A stretch of DNA of 64,000 bases from Macrotrachela quadricornifera. Its lineage: Eukaryota; Rotifera; Eurotatoria; Philodinida; Philodinidae. Both the position numbers and the translations under genes were made by a program. The DNA lies in NCBI GenBank assembly GCA_022393335.1, contig JAJEKB010000585.1, positions 107,406 to 171,405 on the forward strand. The letters are read 5' to 3'. Under the pieces are notes generated by a model. That model was not told the origin of the DNA. It did no database searches and saw nothing but the letters and a program-made list of their open reading frames with translations. Below are positions 1 to 12,389 of the stretch, in pieces (within the stretch, counting starts at the first letter, position 1; each line of letters begins with the position of its first letter).

Positions 1-69
1 TGAATTGAGTTATGAAGAAAATAGTCAGGATGCATCAGTTGTACTTTTTCGTATCGGATGACTTTATAA

Positions 70-470
70 CAAGGGGAAAACAGCAGATTTTCGGAATTAT
101 CGATCCATGAAAAATCTCAAAATCTACCAACAATGTACTCTTGTACGTGCAGAAGTTTCGAGCTGAAATTTTTATTGTATATAGGTCTCATAGTTCTTAA
201 AACATCGTAAAAGTTTCAGTACAAACCGATATTTCTCTCTCAAGATAAACAATTTTCAAAGAAATCACATTTTCTGACCGTGCTATGAAATATGAGTATT
301 TTTTGCAATCGTATTATTTTCAGAGAAAAACATCTGTTTGTACTGAAACTTTTAGGATATTCTAAGGATCACGAAGCCTACATATGGCAAAAATTTCAGT
401 TTCAAAACTCCTTCATTTACAAGGAAACATTGCTGTTCGATTTTCAGATTTTCAAAACCCAAAGAATCAA
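70..470. repeat. Foldback (inverted-repeat) element, arms about 140 bp
   Basis: The stretch around 130-236 matches the reverse complement of about 322-440. A shared core reads aagtttcagtacaaac on one strand at 210-225 and recurs inverted at 337-352. Similarity continues outward with mismatches. The centre (about 240-320) is unpaired. An apparent small ORF here lies on one arm and shows no protein similarity I recognise. Probably a decayed non-autonomous palindromic element. No terminal motif or target duplication could be fixed. Confidence 0.6.
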
Positions 471-3190
471 AAAATCCAAAATCCACCATTTCACCTTGGT
501 AAATTATTGGTTAATCATTGTGCCTTAGATTGTTAGTTTATCTTTGTGTTTGCCAACTATTGCTACCGTTATTATTCATCGATAATGTTATAACTTTATC
601 AATATGCTTGCATGTAATACATGCATACTTGTTGTGTTACATTTCACCTTTCGAATTATTGCATCCATTTATGGCCTTCGTTAAGATTGGCTATACCATC
701 GACCAGCTTGTGTCTTTCGTGCATATTATTCACTGACATTATGTATCGTTCTTTGCTATTCATACTCTATTCAAACTATTAGCCGCCTGTTATTTTCGGT
801 TTCTATAAAGATAAATATCTTTTTACTTGGCGTACTCATTGGATCTTGATTATTGTCAACGTGAATTAAAACTTATGCAAAATTTATCAATTTAATCATG
901 CATTATTTTAGTTGGGGAAATACTCAATTTAATTCTTGTTATGTGACATGTTTCACAACAGCATCCACCGTTTGAATCATTTTATTTATTAGCTGTAAAT
1001 CTAATCTCAATTTTCCACATTTATGATGATGATTGCTCTCTTTTTTACGAATAAGACGATGAAGAAGAAGATTGATTTAAGGTATATGGCTTAGTGATAG
1101 AGTTCAGATTTTTACTATTTGCTTTTAACGTGAATGCTTATATTTACACACAATATATGTCTTACTTATATTGGTTGTTAAAATAAATTTTCATCATCTC
1201 TAATAAAACTATCATAGAATTCTAAAAAGTAACAGAAAGATATGTTGAGATTAGTCTAATGAAGAACTTATTAAATAATGTGTTCTTATAGATGCATTAT
1301 GATGCAAATTGATTTTAAAAAAACTATGTCATAGTATTTGTTTGAAATAAAGAAATTATAAGACAAATGTCTTCGTCCTTGATCGATACATTCGATTGAT
1401 ATTGTGCATAATTAACTTTTGAATATTATTTTTCCAATTAAACCGTTCATCCTTGATGATAATGATTTACTTAGAAAAGAATCACGAATCTATCTAATAA
1501 CTTCACAGAAATTTTTTAAACAGCAATATGTTTATATACCAATTATAATGCCATTCTCTATAGAATATTCTAGAATAATCAATGCAACAATTTCAACAGA
1601 TTATTTCAAGCATCATTATGGACAAAGTTTTAATAATGAGTACAATACGAAGACATAAAATATCCATAGACTATGATCATTACATAAAACAGTTTCGTAA
1701 GTAGCGAATACAATCTTAAATCATAATAATTTGGCTTTCAACAGTAATAGATCACCTATCAAATTTTTTCTTTTCGATATGCATCATTTTAATACGAGTC
1801 CTTTTCTTCAATGATGACGTTTTCAATGGTTTACTTAATCATGTAAGTTAGATATATTGCGTTTATATATTTTTATTAACGTTCTAGAATTCTTGTAATA
1901 AGAATTCTAACACTAGCTGTAATCGGCTATGTTAGAAATAAAACTATTATATATTTTTCACGGTTTTTTCTTTCCTATCAGATTACGATGGGACTAATTG
2001 CTGGTGATGCCAATCAGATTCAAAAAGAAATACGTTCTCTTTTAGTTAATTATTCGATAAACTATAACGAATAAAAACCATTGCTAATAAAGACTGAGAA
2101 AACCGAGTGAAATCATATGACATCCAATGATTATTGGATTGTTCGTTTATGGACTCCACAAATGTAGTACAATTCTTGTTTAAGACTTCACAAGAATACG
2201 TCTTTTTTTGTGTTATTAATTCTTCTCAAACTAATCATCTATCTTAATTGACATTATTTGATAAAACTTTGAAATGAAAATTGTATCGCTTACATATATT
2301 ATGGTTTAAAAACCAGCATAATAATCTTGTTTTCTCTTCCGATTCAAAATAGTTTTTATCCAATATTTCTTCCATAGAAGATTACAAAAAGTATTATTTT
2401 TGTCAAATACATTGTTTACTCATACACCAAACACTAAACATGATAAATATGAATGAATCAATATTATTAGAAATTCGAACTAATGAGAATTCAGTCATAT
2501 AATGCCATTTTTTATATATTATGAAAATTATTGATTTGAAAATAAAATTATTTCAATCTTTCTAATAAACGTATTTCTGCAGTATATGGATTTCTTTTAT
2601 TTTAATTCTACTTTTCTATTTTTAATATATGCTGGAAAATGTTTATAATGAGATGAAAGAATTATTAATAGCATTTGAAAAATAACATGAACAATTTCAT
2701 TAACATAATTTATTAACTTTATGAAAATATATTATTCATGAAAAAAACCTAAGGATTTATATGAGAAAATCAAATAAATATTTTAATTATATAATAATGT
2801 AAATTAATTTTCACGTGAAAAAATATACTTATATTAATTCTTGCTCGGAAAAATGTACAAATATTATCCGGTACATGATGACAACATTATGTTTGTACTA
2901 TTTTTGTCACATGTACCCAATTATTCATTGATATCAGATTGTTTGTAAAAGAAGAAAAGTTATTTTATTTATCTATTTCAAAGGATAATGCATAATCTCA
3001 ATTGCGCATATTCTGCTTTTATGACGCATATGACGAAGGATTGGAACAAATGTAGGAGTAAGGAATTAGGATAAAAAGAAAATGTATAATTTATATTTGG
3101 TGTACTTTCTGTCATAACTTCTATTATAATTGGATAAAAAAAGAATGTCATGTTTTCGTTTGACGTCATATTCTGACGTTCTTAAGTATT
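471..3190. other. AT-rich intergenic region, no supported gene
   Basis: Only short ORFs occur. One at about 518-736 reads as hydrophobic residues. Another at 1419-1658 has no ATG start and no recognised family. Neither has convincing splice context. I see no RNA gene. Either ORF could be an old gene remnant, but the sequence gives no support. Confidence 0.5.
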
Positions 3191-3198
3191 AATTCGCA

Positions 3199-3206
3199 TA
3201 TAAATA
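3199..3206 (+). promoter_or_regulatory. TATA box of the secreted orphan gene
   Basis: TATAAATA lies 48 bp upstream of the ATG at 3254, a normal spacing for a TATA box with a short 5' UTR. It fits a strongly or conditionally expressed small secreted protein. Confidence 0.55.
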
Positions 3207-3253
3207 TAATGAGAAAACCTCTTGAGCTTTAGCACAAACAAAAACATTCAGCC

Positions 3254-3734
3254 ATGCCTAAATTTCTCATTTACATCATTCTTGTAAGTTGTCTTTTTTT
3301 TAATTTAAAATCATATTTATCTTTATTTCATGTTCTTTCTATAGCTATTTGTAACTCTTGTTTCAATATACAGTCGTCCTTATGAAGAAATTGACAATGT
3401 AGAACAAGATGGACCAAATTTTGATCACGGTAGTCATGATGAATGGATATCAACATTTTGTACTAATAATACAGAGGCTCAATCATTTCTTACTCACTTT
3501 CAACAAGTGATAAGTGATCTTCAATCAGACGAATCAAATGATCAAATTTTAAAAATATGGGCACATACCATTGTTTATATTCAAAATGAAAGTAATGTAG
3601 TACTTCTCTCATCAAATTGCACTGAATTTTTTATCGGTTTCGATAATGTTACAAAACTTGATTTACAAGATGCAATTTTACAAAGACAATACAAAGAAAC
3701 AGTTACTCATTTATTTCTTCACGAGAAACAATAG
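3254..3734 (+). CDS. Small secreted protein of unknown family
   Basis: Two exons: 3254-3283 and 3345-3734, with a 61-bp intron (gtaagt...tatag) in phase 0. The product is 139 residues. Residues 1-20 form a clear signal peptide (MPKFLIYIIL then LFVTLVSIYS), with likely cleavage before RPYEE. The mature part is acidic. It has two cysteines (FCTNN and SNCTE) that could form one disulfide, and four N-glycosylation sequons (NNT, NES, NCT, NVT). I do not recognise the fold. A TATA box precedes it at 3199 and an AATAAA lies 17 bp after the stop at 3751, so it looks like an intact expressed gene standing alone in a repeat-rich region. The role is unknown; secretion is inferred only from the signal peptide. 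Confidence 0.75.
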
Positions 3735-3756
3735 CTATCCATTTGATGACAATAAA

Positions 3757-4895
3757 ACATGTTGTTCAACTGTGAACATTTTATATCAGTTTTTTCAATT
3801 CGTATGTATCTTTGTTATTTAAGATATTTAAATGAAAGTTAATCACAATATTATTTAATCTAATTGAATTATAATCGTTCAAAAATTTCATAAATATGAT
3901 GATTAACATGACTTCAAGTGTTTTTCAATGAAAGATAAAGATTGTTTGAAGACATTGAATATAGAACATCCATCAATTATTACAATAGAATTAGATAAAG
4001 TTAGTCTAAGAACGATTACTAGGATAAGATACATACTCAAAATTAAGACTTGTATTGTATTTAACAAAATCATGAACGACTTTTATTAATTTTTGACAGA
4101 AAAACAATAGACTTCACGAGAATTCTATACATCTAGGCTTGAAGTCTGAACTCTCTGCTGTTTCTCCCTGGGTGCTTTCAATAATTATTTTATAAAAGAA
4201 AAAGAAAAAAATCAAGAGTTACAGCGAAGACGACAGATTCACAACTTGAGATATAAGCTTCTTAACAATCATTTTCTTTATAAAAAGTTAATACTAATAC
4301 TTATTTTTTTTTATTTCGCCAATATGAATAGACACATAGACAACAATCCTATATTTTCTCTTTCGCATCGTTAACTTAAATGAAAGAAAATCATTCTGTT
4401 GCAAACATTTTCTGAAATTAATAAAAATAATATATTTAAAAGTATATATCTCTAGTCTATCTTTTCTAACAATCCTATGTAATTTTAATTATTTTTAAAT
4501 ATCAAAAATATAAATTTTTTACCTACATCACAAAATACATGTTATGGCAAATGCGAGAGAATAAATGAGCCTCTCAACTTATGACTTTGATTAATTTTTG
4601 GAAAGATACATTGTGAAATACTATAAAAAAGAAGATATTTGAACTAGTGTGGTATAGATTAGATAAAGAAATATAAATGTTTTTAATAATTTATCCTTTC
4701 ACAAACAAAGAAAACATTGAATGTTCAAGAAGAATTTATGCGGATCTAATGAATCAGTTAGTTCAGTTTTGACTATAAACAAGTGTTAAATAGGAAGGAA
4801 GATCTATTTTAATGTCAAAAAAATCAATAAAAAACAAGAGAAAGAAGTTTTTCGGTTGGATGTATCAAAGTTGTGCCGATATAATATAGATATAG
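3757..4895. other. Intergenic, nothing recognised
   Basis: AT-rich sequence after the polyadenylation signal of the secreted-protein gene. No ORF, RNA gene or clear repeat was found. Confidence 0.5.
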
Positions 4896-5523
4896 TCTTA
4901 CGAGGGAATCTTCCTAAGTCATATTCTTGATTTGGGCTCATATTTTGCTTATAGGTAGGACTTATAGCGTAGATAACAGCCCTAAATGAATTTGTACCCA
5001 TCGCCTGTTGTTGTTGAGATATTATGTTTTTAAGGTATTGAAAAAACTCACTACCGCGATTTTCTTCAGGAACATCAGAAAAATTCATTCTAGAATTTCG
5101 ACTTGAAACTTTATATATAGAGTTCTTAATGAGAATGGTTTTTTATGAAAGTTTTAGCTTTGCTGAATACTCTAAATCGCAAATATGAACATCAAAATTT
5201 GCTTCTACAAGTGACATTAGGTGGTCATAGCCGTATCTTAGGATTGGAACAAGGAATAGGTCTGAATCTTGTACAATAAATCGCTCTCATTGAGATCTCT
5301 CTGTATACAAAGTTTTAAGTTGACATTCTAAAGTGAATTTTTCTGTTGTTTCTGAGATGGACTATAGCAGTGAGTTATTCTAATACCTTAAAAACGTAAT
5401 ATCTCAACAACAACAGGCGATGGGCACAAACCCTTTTTGGGGCTCTTACCTACGCTTTGAGTCGTACCTACAGGCAAAATATGAGCTCAGACCAAGAGTA
5501 TCATTTGAAAAGATTCCCTCATT
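4896..5523. repeat. Inverted repeat pair, arms about 180 bp
   Basis: Arm 1 (4896-5074, read on the minus strand) and arm 2 (5347-5523, plus strand) are diverged copies in opposite orientation. The best-kept core is aatatctcaacaacaacagg, present inverted near 5005-5024 and direct near 5399-5418. Arm 1 sits inside a 94-codon minus-strand ORF (4804-5088); arm 2 no longer keeps that frame. Either a gene fragment duplicated as a palindrome or a mobile element. The protein of arm 1 matches no family I know. Confidence 0.6.
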
Positions 5524-5525
5524 AA

Positions 5526-6078
5526 GATTAACCAAAAGTTTGTAGACCGATGAAATGATCTTGTCGGATAAGGTAACATATTCAAAAATAAAAATAAAAC
5601 TAAATATACCATGTTGTAGAGCTTTCCAAGGTGTGTCAAATGGTGTATAGTAAATCCTATTTTCATAAGACTTTGAATAAACTAGAGTTAACTTACTGAT
5701 AGACGGCTATACTCACACTCTCATACAAGCATGATAGATTATTGAACATTATGGTTCTCGGCATTGGTCGAAAACATTTATAAAGTATTGTTTCTCACAT
5801 ACAGTTTGGTAGAGTTTTTGACGGACTATAATTTCATATACGCAATATTTTCGATCATCTTGCCAGTGTGTGTAGGAGTGATTGTAGGTGTCTTTTCGTT
5901 TAGCAGTAAGTTAATTCTAGATTGTTCATAGCTTTATGAAAACAGAATTTTTTTATACCATTCGATACATCTCGGAAAACTCTACAACATGCCGTATTTG
6001 TTTTTTTTATTTCTGAATAGATTACCTTATCCAACAAGGTCATTTCACCATTTTACGAACTTTTGGTTAACCCTAAGT
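5526..6078. repeat. Foldback element of about 550 bp
   Basis: Left arm 5526-5705 and right arm 5890-6078 are imperfect reverse complements. Matching blocks include ttaaccaaaagtt, ggataaggtaa, catgttgtagag and ttaacttactg with their inverted partners. Some similarity continues into the loop. It directly abuts the previous inverted repeat, so 4.9-6.1 kb is one cluster of palindromes. No transposase is inside. Confidence 0.65.
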
Positions 6079-8059
6079 ATATTGATTTATCTTTGTAAAT
6101 CAAATAAAAAGAATAATTCCTAATGTCTATTCATTCATGTTCAAGACATCATAAATCCACAAATTGTATGATTTTATGTCATTAATTTTTGTTTTACATT
6201 CAATATAATGGTGCTATTGTAGGTTCACATGTTGATAAAAAATAAGGAGAAAAAGAAGAGATTTGAACAAATAATTCTTTTACATATCGATTCAATTTCA
6301 TAGATAATTGCACATGAGAGGAGAACAGAGAAAACAAAGAGAAGTGTTAATGATTTCAAGTAAAATCAGTTACATATATCTCATACATTCATGACTTCTA
6401 TTGTCGACTTGAATTATATTGACATTGTTGCCAGAGAATATAGAAATTCTATACAACCGGCCTCAATCGTTTGTTTATTTTATTTCGTTATTTAATGAAT
6501 AAATAATTATTCCTTTAAGATTATTATAATTGCTACATGTGTGCATCTTTAACTTGATCCTAATAAGTTGAATATAAGTATTACAGTTGAAAGAAGAACT
6601 TAGACATCAATAAGTTTAGATAGTGAATGCTTCCTTTAAAAAACTCGACCGGTAGTTATTGTTTATGTTCAAAAGTCCTCCAGTATGCTAGAGTATGTCG
6701 AAATATGTTCAGATAATTCTTCTACACAAACTATTCTCCCTTAATTCTTTGATTTTCCACCGAAATGCGTACGGCAGCATAGTTTTTTTCAAATACTAGT
6801 CACAATTGTTGGAAGACTAGCATGTAAGATGTTTTACAAGATAATAGCTCAAGCGACTGCAGTACGACAATAAATAATCAAGCAAATTTTTTTTCTTTAA
6901 ATAAAGTCATGTAAATAATGCCGTCCCATCTATTCGAAGAGTAAACTAAGTACTTGAAATTTCATCTTCTTCAATTGATTTGAATGAAATTTTGCCAAAA
7001 GATCTTTTAATTTTTGTGTTGCATTAATTAAACAAAAAATTATGAGGTATATGTAAGGACATATTATGGATTAGTTTTTATTACACACATTGTATTAAAT
7101 TTTTCATCCAATTTTGAGCTAAAACTAATAATAAACAGAGTAATTTCTATACTTATTATATTCACCTTCAATCATATTATTATTCATTTGATGTCTTTTT
7201 AATGTTTCTCGTTCATGATATTCTACCTCATGAAATGATTCAATAGAATGATTTAAGCATTTATTCAGAAGTACGGCAACCGTTTGTCCTTTGGGGAGAA
7301 GAGGGATGTACAAAAAATTTTTGTATAAGATAGTATATTTTCAAAATAACAAGAAAAAGGTAGTGTATATCGGAATGTTTTGGGTTAATGAGGATTAGGA
7401 AATATTATCACATTTTATTCAAACAAAGTTAGTGCTATTTTTTCGAATCAGAAACACTTCACTCAATGAAAAAAGCTTTGGTTTACTTTTCAAACCTATA
7501 AGAAAGAAAATCGGCTTTCAATCAAATTCGAAGAAGTTTCTCGGTACTTATAGCACTGAAGACGTTTATGCTAGCTTAATTGTAAACGATATCATAACTT
7601 GTCTCTAAAACGAAAGATCAGATATTCTTTGAGCGTACTGCGATTGCATAATGGTTACTTGTTCACGAAGCGAAGTTTGAGATTTTACTTGATAACTTAA
7701 TCGAGAACAAACAGTTTAATCCTCTATTTTTGAAAAAAAACCGAAATTTCTTCAACGTGCTCGCTTTTTGACCTTTCAATTGACAAAAATAACAAAAAAT
7801 TTCAATTATTGGAGGTATATTACACTCTAATATTGCTCAAGTCGTGCCATCCCTACATTTATTATTACTAACATCTAGGAAAGATGAAGTAGAAAATTTC
7901 ATTTTCGATCTTAATAGTTATTATCTGAAGTTGATCAATATATCACATTTTTAATAAGGAAAAACTTAAAGGAGAATATATGTTGAAAAATTATGATGAT
8001 TAAAAATGAGATAATATATCTAAAGCTATAAATAAGAAATCTATTTTTTAATTACTTTT
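6079..8059. other. Intergenic, no supported gene
   Basis: AT-rich. A 62-codon minus-strand ORF at 7125-7313 has more even residue use than the surrounding noise, but it lacks a recognisable domain, splice sites or a promoter. I do not call it a gene. Confidence 0.45.
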
Positions 8060-8272
8060 CATTGTTCGAAAAGTTTGTGCAACTCATATACCACCATGGA
8101 ATAACGCAATAACATGTGCTGCAATTATTCAATGTAATGATTTTTAATAGCAACCAAACGTTATCAACGATCTGTAGATGACTATTACCGAATGTCATTT
8201 TACTGAATAATTGCAGCACTTGTTGTTCGGCCGTTTCATAGTATAAGAGTTACACGGACTTTACAGACAATG
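8060..8272. mobile_element. MITE-like element with long terminal inverted repeats
   Basis: The outer 80 bp on each side are imperfect inverted copies: cattgttcgaaaagtttgtg at 8060 against the reverse complement of the sequence ending at 8272. A stronger inner match is gtgctgcaattattca at 8115-8130, with its inverted partner at 8205-8220. Total length is about 213 bp with no ORF. The size and structure fit a non-autonomous DNA transposon. No target duplication was confirmed, so the family is open. Confidence 0.6.
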
Positions 8273-8719
8273 GAAACTTGTTTATTTTAAACTAATTGAA
8301 TAAAATATTTAACATTTAGAAGTGGAAAAGCCAACAGAAATTTTTAAATAAATTACAATAATCAACATGAAACTGAATTCGAAAGATGTCGCAAACTGCT
8401 TATCTATATTTAGATTTTTATTTAATTGGATTGACTCATCATTTAACCTAGTTTCCAAGTTTTTCAATGGATAAATAGGTCGATGGAAAAAAGAAATGAA
8501 GAGGTTAATAAGAAAATATAGCAACAAAAAGAAAATACCAACATAATTCTTTATGTACAATTGATGTGGGAATAGACGATGGTGATGCAAGAGAATAAAT
8601 GACTACATAAATCTTGCATCATCTACCAATCATCTACAAATACTTTATAAAGGTTTAAGAATTCTTTTTCATTTTAGATTCATATACAACAAAGAAAATT
8701 ATTGCATAAATCCAGCATA
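8273..8719. other. Upstream region of the arginyl-tRNA synthetase gene
   Basis: About 450 bp that should contain the promoter and 5' UTR of the + strand gene starting at 8720. No clear TATA box close to the start. A 93-codon minus-strand ORF here is AT-driven and unsupported. Confidence 0.4.
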
Positions 8720-11700
8720 ATGGATGAACTTGTTACACGATTAAAACAACAGGTTTTTTTTTAGTTTTATTCATTGGCGGGCTGGTCTAAGGATTAAAAG
8801 TAAAATTTTGGCCACATAGTATTCGAATCTCTATAGCTGGTTGAATATTATGTGGATGCAGTGAGGTGACAATTGCCACCTCTCGATCCATAGACTGGCT
8901 TATCAATGATTTTATTTATATAAAATTTTATCATTTATTTCCATATTTAAATAGGAAAACGAAGTAAAAGAACTTGAAGCCCAATTATTTAGTCGACCGG
9001 AATTTAAAGATAATCGTAAAATTGAGGAATTACGAGCTGAAAATGACAAACTAAATTATCGAGTGAATATTCTTCTTCGAGTATGTATAAAAATATTGCA
9101 AAATATTTTTATTAAATATTATTCATGATTAGAGTATTGAAGAATTAAAAAAACAACCACAAACAACTTCAACAGAAACTCATCAAGATGCTACTAAAGA
9201 TAAAACGCAAAAGTCACAAACAAAACCATCGACAACAACAAGTAAAACATATTTCACAGGTGGTGCACAAGGTGATAGTGAACATTCTTATCGAATACTC
9301 GATACATTAATTATTATTTTTGAACAAGCCATTCGAAAAGCTTTTCCTCAAGATACAACTTTACCAGTTCTTGTTGTACCTGGACGACAAACTGATTATC
9401 AATGTAATTCAGCTATGCCTATCGCTCAAGTAAGAGAAAAAAATTCTTGTAAAAACATCTAAATAAATAATTGATTTTTTTTTAGAAATTAAGTACTGCC
9501 GACCAAAAACTGGTACCAAAAGACGTTGCTAAAACAATTGTTGAAAATCTTCCTCAACATGATATGATTGAAAAAGTTAGTTATTATTTAAAAATAATCA
9601 AAATAATTATTTTTCATATTCTATAGATTGAATATTCTGGACCAGGCTTTATTAATATCACTATTTCATCTGCATTTGTTTCTGGACAAATTCGAAATAT
9701 TCTATTGAAAGGTGTTTTACCACCCAATGTTTTAAATATAGTTGGTAACACTAAGGAAAATAAAAAACCTAAAGTTGTTATTGACTTTTCATCACCAAAT
9801 ATTGCTAAAGAAATGCATGTCGGACATTTACGGTAAGTTTATTAAATAGAGAAATAGTTTAAAATTAAAAATTCAATATTTAATGCTAAAGTTTTACAGA
9901 AAGAAAAAACTGTTCGAAATTGATATCTTTTATATAATTAAAGTATCTTAATTGATGATAAGTAAGAGAAAGGATTTTTCTGGTAATGTCTTTCGTTTAT
10001 TTACTTATTGAAAATAAGATATGTCAATTTTAATTATTTTAACAATCTTTCAATCAAATATTAACGATATATATTTGATTTATTTATGTATATATATATA
10101 GATCAACTATAATTGGTGATAGTATTTCTCGTCTTCTTGAATATCTTGGTTTTGATGTACTTCGATTAAATCATCTTGGTGATTGGGGTACTCAATTTGG
10201 TATGCTTATTGCTCATTTACAAGATATTCATCCTGAATATCTAACACATTCACCACCAATTGGCGATCTTCTAGCATTTTATAAAGTAAAATAAATTGAT
10301 TTTTCTTTTATATCCTTTTTTTTATTATAAAACAAACATAGGAATCGAAGAAACGTTTTGATGCTGAACCTGAATTTAAACAACGAGCTTATGAATGTGT
10401 TGTTAAACTTCAAGCATATGATCCTAATATAATCCATGCATGGAAACTTATTTGTGAAGTATCTCGAAAAGGTTTTTATTTTGTTTATAAATTTTAAATA
10501 ATTGTAATTACAATTTATTTAGATTTTGAATATATTTATCGAGAACTTGATGTTAAAATAATTGATCGTGGTGAATCTTTCTATCAAAATCGAATGATAG
10601 AACTTGTTAAAGAGCTTGATGCTAAAAGTAAAAAAGAAAAGATAATTATATTTAAAAAGAAAAAAAAATAAACTTGTTCTTATTTTTCAAATAGATTTAT
10701 TAAAATTAGAAGATGGTCGAAAAGTTATGTTTCTACCGGGAATTGAAGTTCCATTGACAGTTGTTAAAACTGATGGAAGTTTTACATATGATACAAGTGA
10801 TATGGCAACAATAAAACAACGTTTAGATGAAGAAAAAGGTGATTGGCTCATTTATGTTATTGATTCAGGACAAGTAAATTATTTTTATTAATAGTATTTA
10901 TTTGAATTTTTATATTAATTTTAGGGTCTTCATATGCAATCAATTTTTGCTGGAGCAAAAGTAGCTGGATGGATTGGTGAAAAGAATGTTCGACTTGATC
11001 ATGTTGGATTTGGTGTTGTACTTGGTGTAGATTCGTACGAAAATAAATTTTTATTTGATAATATATATTAATTGAATTTTTTTTCTTGTAGAAAAAAATT
11101 AAAAAGTCGATCGGGTGATACAATTCGTTTACGAAATTTACTTGATGAAGGTCTTGAACGATCAATGGCTAAATTAAAAGAAAAAAAACGAGATACTGTA
11201 AAAATTTCATTTTAATTTATTTAATGAAATTGTATTTTTTTTTTTGTAAATTTATTAGGAATTATCACCTGAAGAACTTCAAAAAGCTCAAAAATCAGTT
11301 GCATATGGTTGTATTAAATATGCTGATTTATCTCATAACCGAAATTCTGATTATATATTTTCATTTGATCGAGTAAGAAATATATATATAAAATTTTTTA
11401 AATAAATCGGTTTTGTTTTATTTTTATTAATAAATAATAGATGCTTGATGATCGAGGAAATACCGCTGCTTATTTACTTTATGCTTATACTCGAATTCGG
11501 TAAGATAAAAGAAAATTTATTTTTTTTAATAATTTTAATTTAAAAATAGATCAATTGCTCGAACAGCTGGTGTTGATCATGCAACATTAAAAGCAATGAC
11601 ACGTGATATTGAACTTAATTTTGAAATTGATGCACGGGAATTAAAATTAGCTAAATGCATTATTAGATATCCTGATGTAATTGCACGTGTACTTGATGAA

Positions 11701-11907
11701 TTATTAGTGCATGGTTTATGTGAATTTATGTATCAATTATCAACAACATTTACGGAATTTTATGATAATTGTTATTGCGTTGAAAAGGATAAAACAACTG
11801 GTGAAGTTCGATTAAATTATCGTCGAATACTTTTATGTGAAGCAACAGCAAATGTATTAAAACAATGTTTTAATATTTTAGGTATTCAACCATTAGAACG
11901 AATGTAA
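8720..11907 (+). CDS. RARS1: Cytosolic arginyl-tRNA synthetase
   Basis: Charges tRNA-Arg with arginine in the cytosol (class I synthetase). Fourteen exons: 8720-8752, 8955-9080, 9133-9429, 9486-9575, 9627-9832, 10102-10285, 10342-10471, 10523-10627, 10695-10873, 10925-11034, 11092-11197, 11259-11372, 11441-11499, 11550-11907. Phases agree throughout and give 698 residues (vertebrate enzyme about 660). The N-terminal 55 residues form a leucine-rich coiled region like the part that docks in the vertebrate multi-synthetase complex. The class I HIGH motif is HVGH (about 246-249). The KMSK region has the eukaryotic ArgRS form [10 protein letters not shown] (about 491-500). The C-terminal anticodon-binding domain ends GIQPLERM, as in animal enzymes. 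Intron 1 (202 bp) carries a tRNA-like repeat remnant. It converges with elongin B, leaving only 128 bp between the two stop codons. Confidence 0.95.
8776..8840 (+). repeat. tRNA-derived (SINE-like) remnant in RARS1 intron 1
   Basis: The segment starts ggcgggctggtctaagg, which resembles the 5' part and A box of Leu/Ser-type tRNAs. It then has gtattcgaatctc at 8819-8831, close to a B box / T-arm (GTTCGAATC). The middle does not form a clean anticodon arm, so it is not a functional tRNA gene. It fits a decayed tRNA-derived SINE head or tRNA pseudogene. Confidence 0.4.
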
Positions 11908-12035
11908 TTTTCATGATTAACTTTTATTTTATTTAACATCAGATTTCATCATTTCTTTGTTTAATAAAAGAAAATAAAAAGACTATAAGAAGATATTGAA
12001 AAAAAAATATTTTTTTTAAAATTTCTTGACTATAT

Positions 12036-12389
12036 TTATTGTTCATCATTTGAAGAATAATTTTGTGTAGAATATGGAATTATTTCATCATTTTCATAAG
12101 AATTATCGTCTATTTTAACAGTAAATTCCAATAGAAATGGATTTTGTGGTCGAGCTTCTTTTGTTGTTATACCATATTCTAATAGATGTTTACTATCAAT
12201 ATCAAGTATTTGATCTTTTACAGTTAAACGTATTTTATCAGGTTCTATTCGAAGTATATTTGCAATAATTTCTTTTAATTCAGAAACAGTTGTTGTTTCA
12301 GTGGCATCAGTAAATATAGTTTGTTTGCCATGGCGAATTTGTAAATAACAATCAGAAAATGTATTTACAGTTGATGGTAATGATTGCAT
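12036..12389 (-). CDS. ELOB: Elongin B
   Basis: Ubiquitin-like adaptor that pairs with elongin C in the elongin transcription factor and in Cullin-2/5 ubiquitin ligases (VHL and SOCS-box types). Single coding exon, 117 residues (vertebrate 118). The ubiquitin-like part holds IFTDATETTTVSELKEI (from about 25), close to vertebrate IFTDAKESSTVFELK, then EYGITTKEARPQNP, matching the family's GFTSQTARPQAP. The start at 12389 directly follows a tttctag, so an upstream non-coding exon is possible. The N-terminus is about 10 residues longer than in vertebrates. The C-terminal tail is acidic and Asn/Ser-rich. It converges with RARS1. Confidence 0.93.
   Translation of the reverse strand: MQSLPSTVNTFSDCYLQIRHGKQTIFTDATETTTVSELKEIIANILRIEPDKIRLTVKDQILDIDSKHLLEYGITTKEARPQNPFLLEFTVKIDDNSYENDEIIPYSTQNYSSNDEQ

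Noticed and set aside
292..736. Two overlapping plus-strand ORFs of 72-78 codons
   Set aside because: The first lies on a foldback arm; the second is hydrophobic AT-driven sequence without a start context or domain.
4804..5088. 94-codon minus-strand ORF as a gene
   Set aside because: It overlaps one arm of an inverted repeat, has no splice or promoter support, and its partner copy does not keep the frame. Reported as repeat only.
7125..7313. 62-codon minus-strand ORF as an exon
   Set aside because: No recognisable domain, acceptor or donor; left as unexplained.
8776..8840. A functional tRNA gene
   Set aside because: A and B box-like sequences are present, but the anticodon arm and acceptor stem do not pair.
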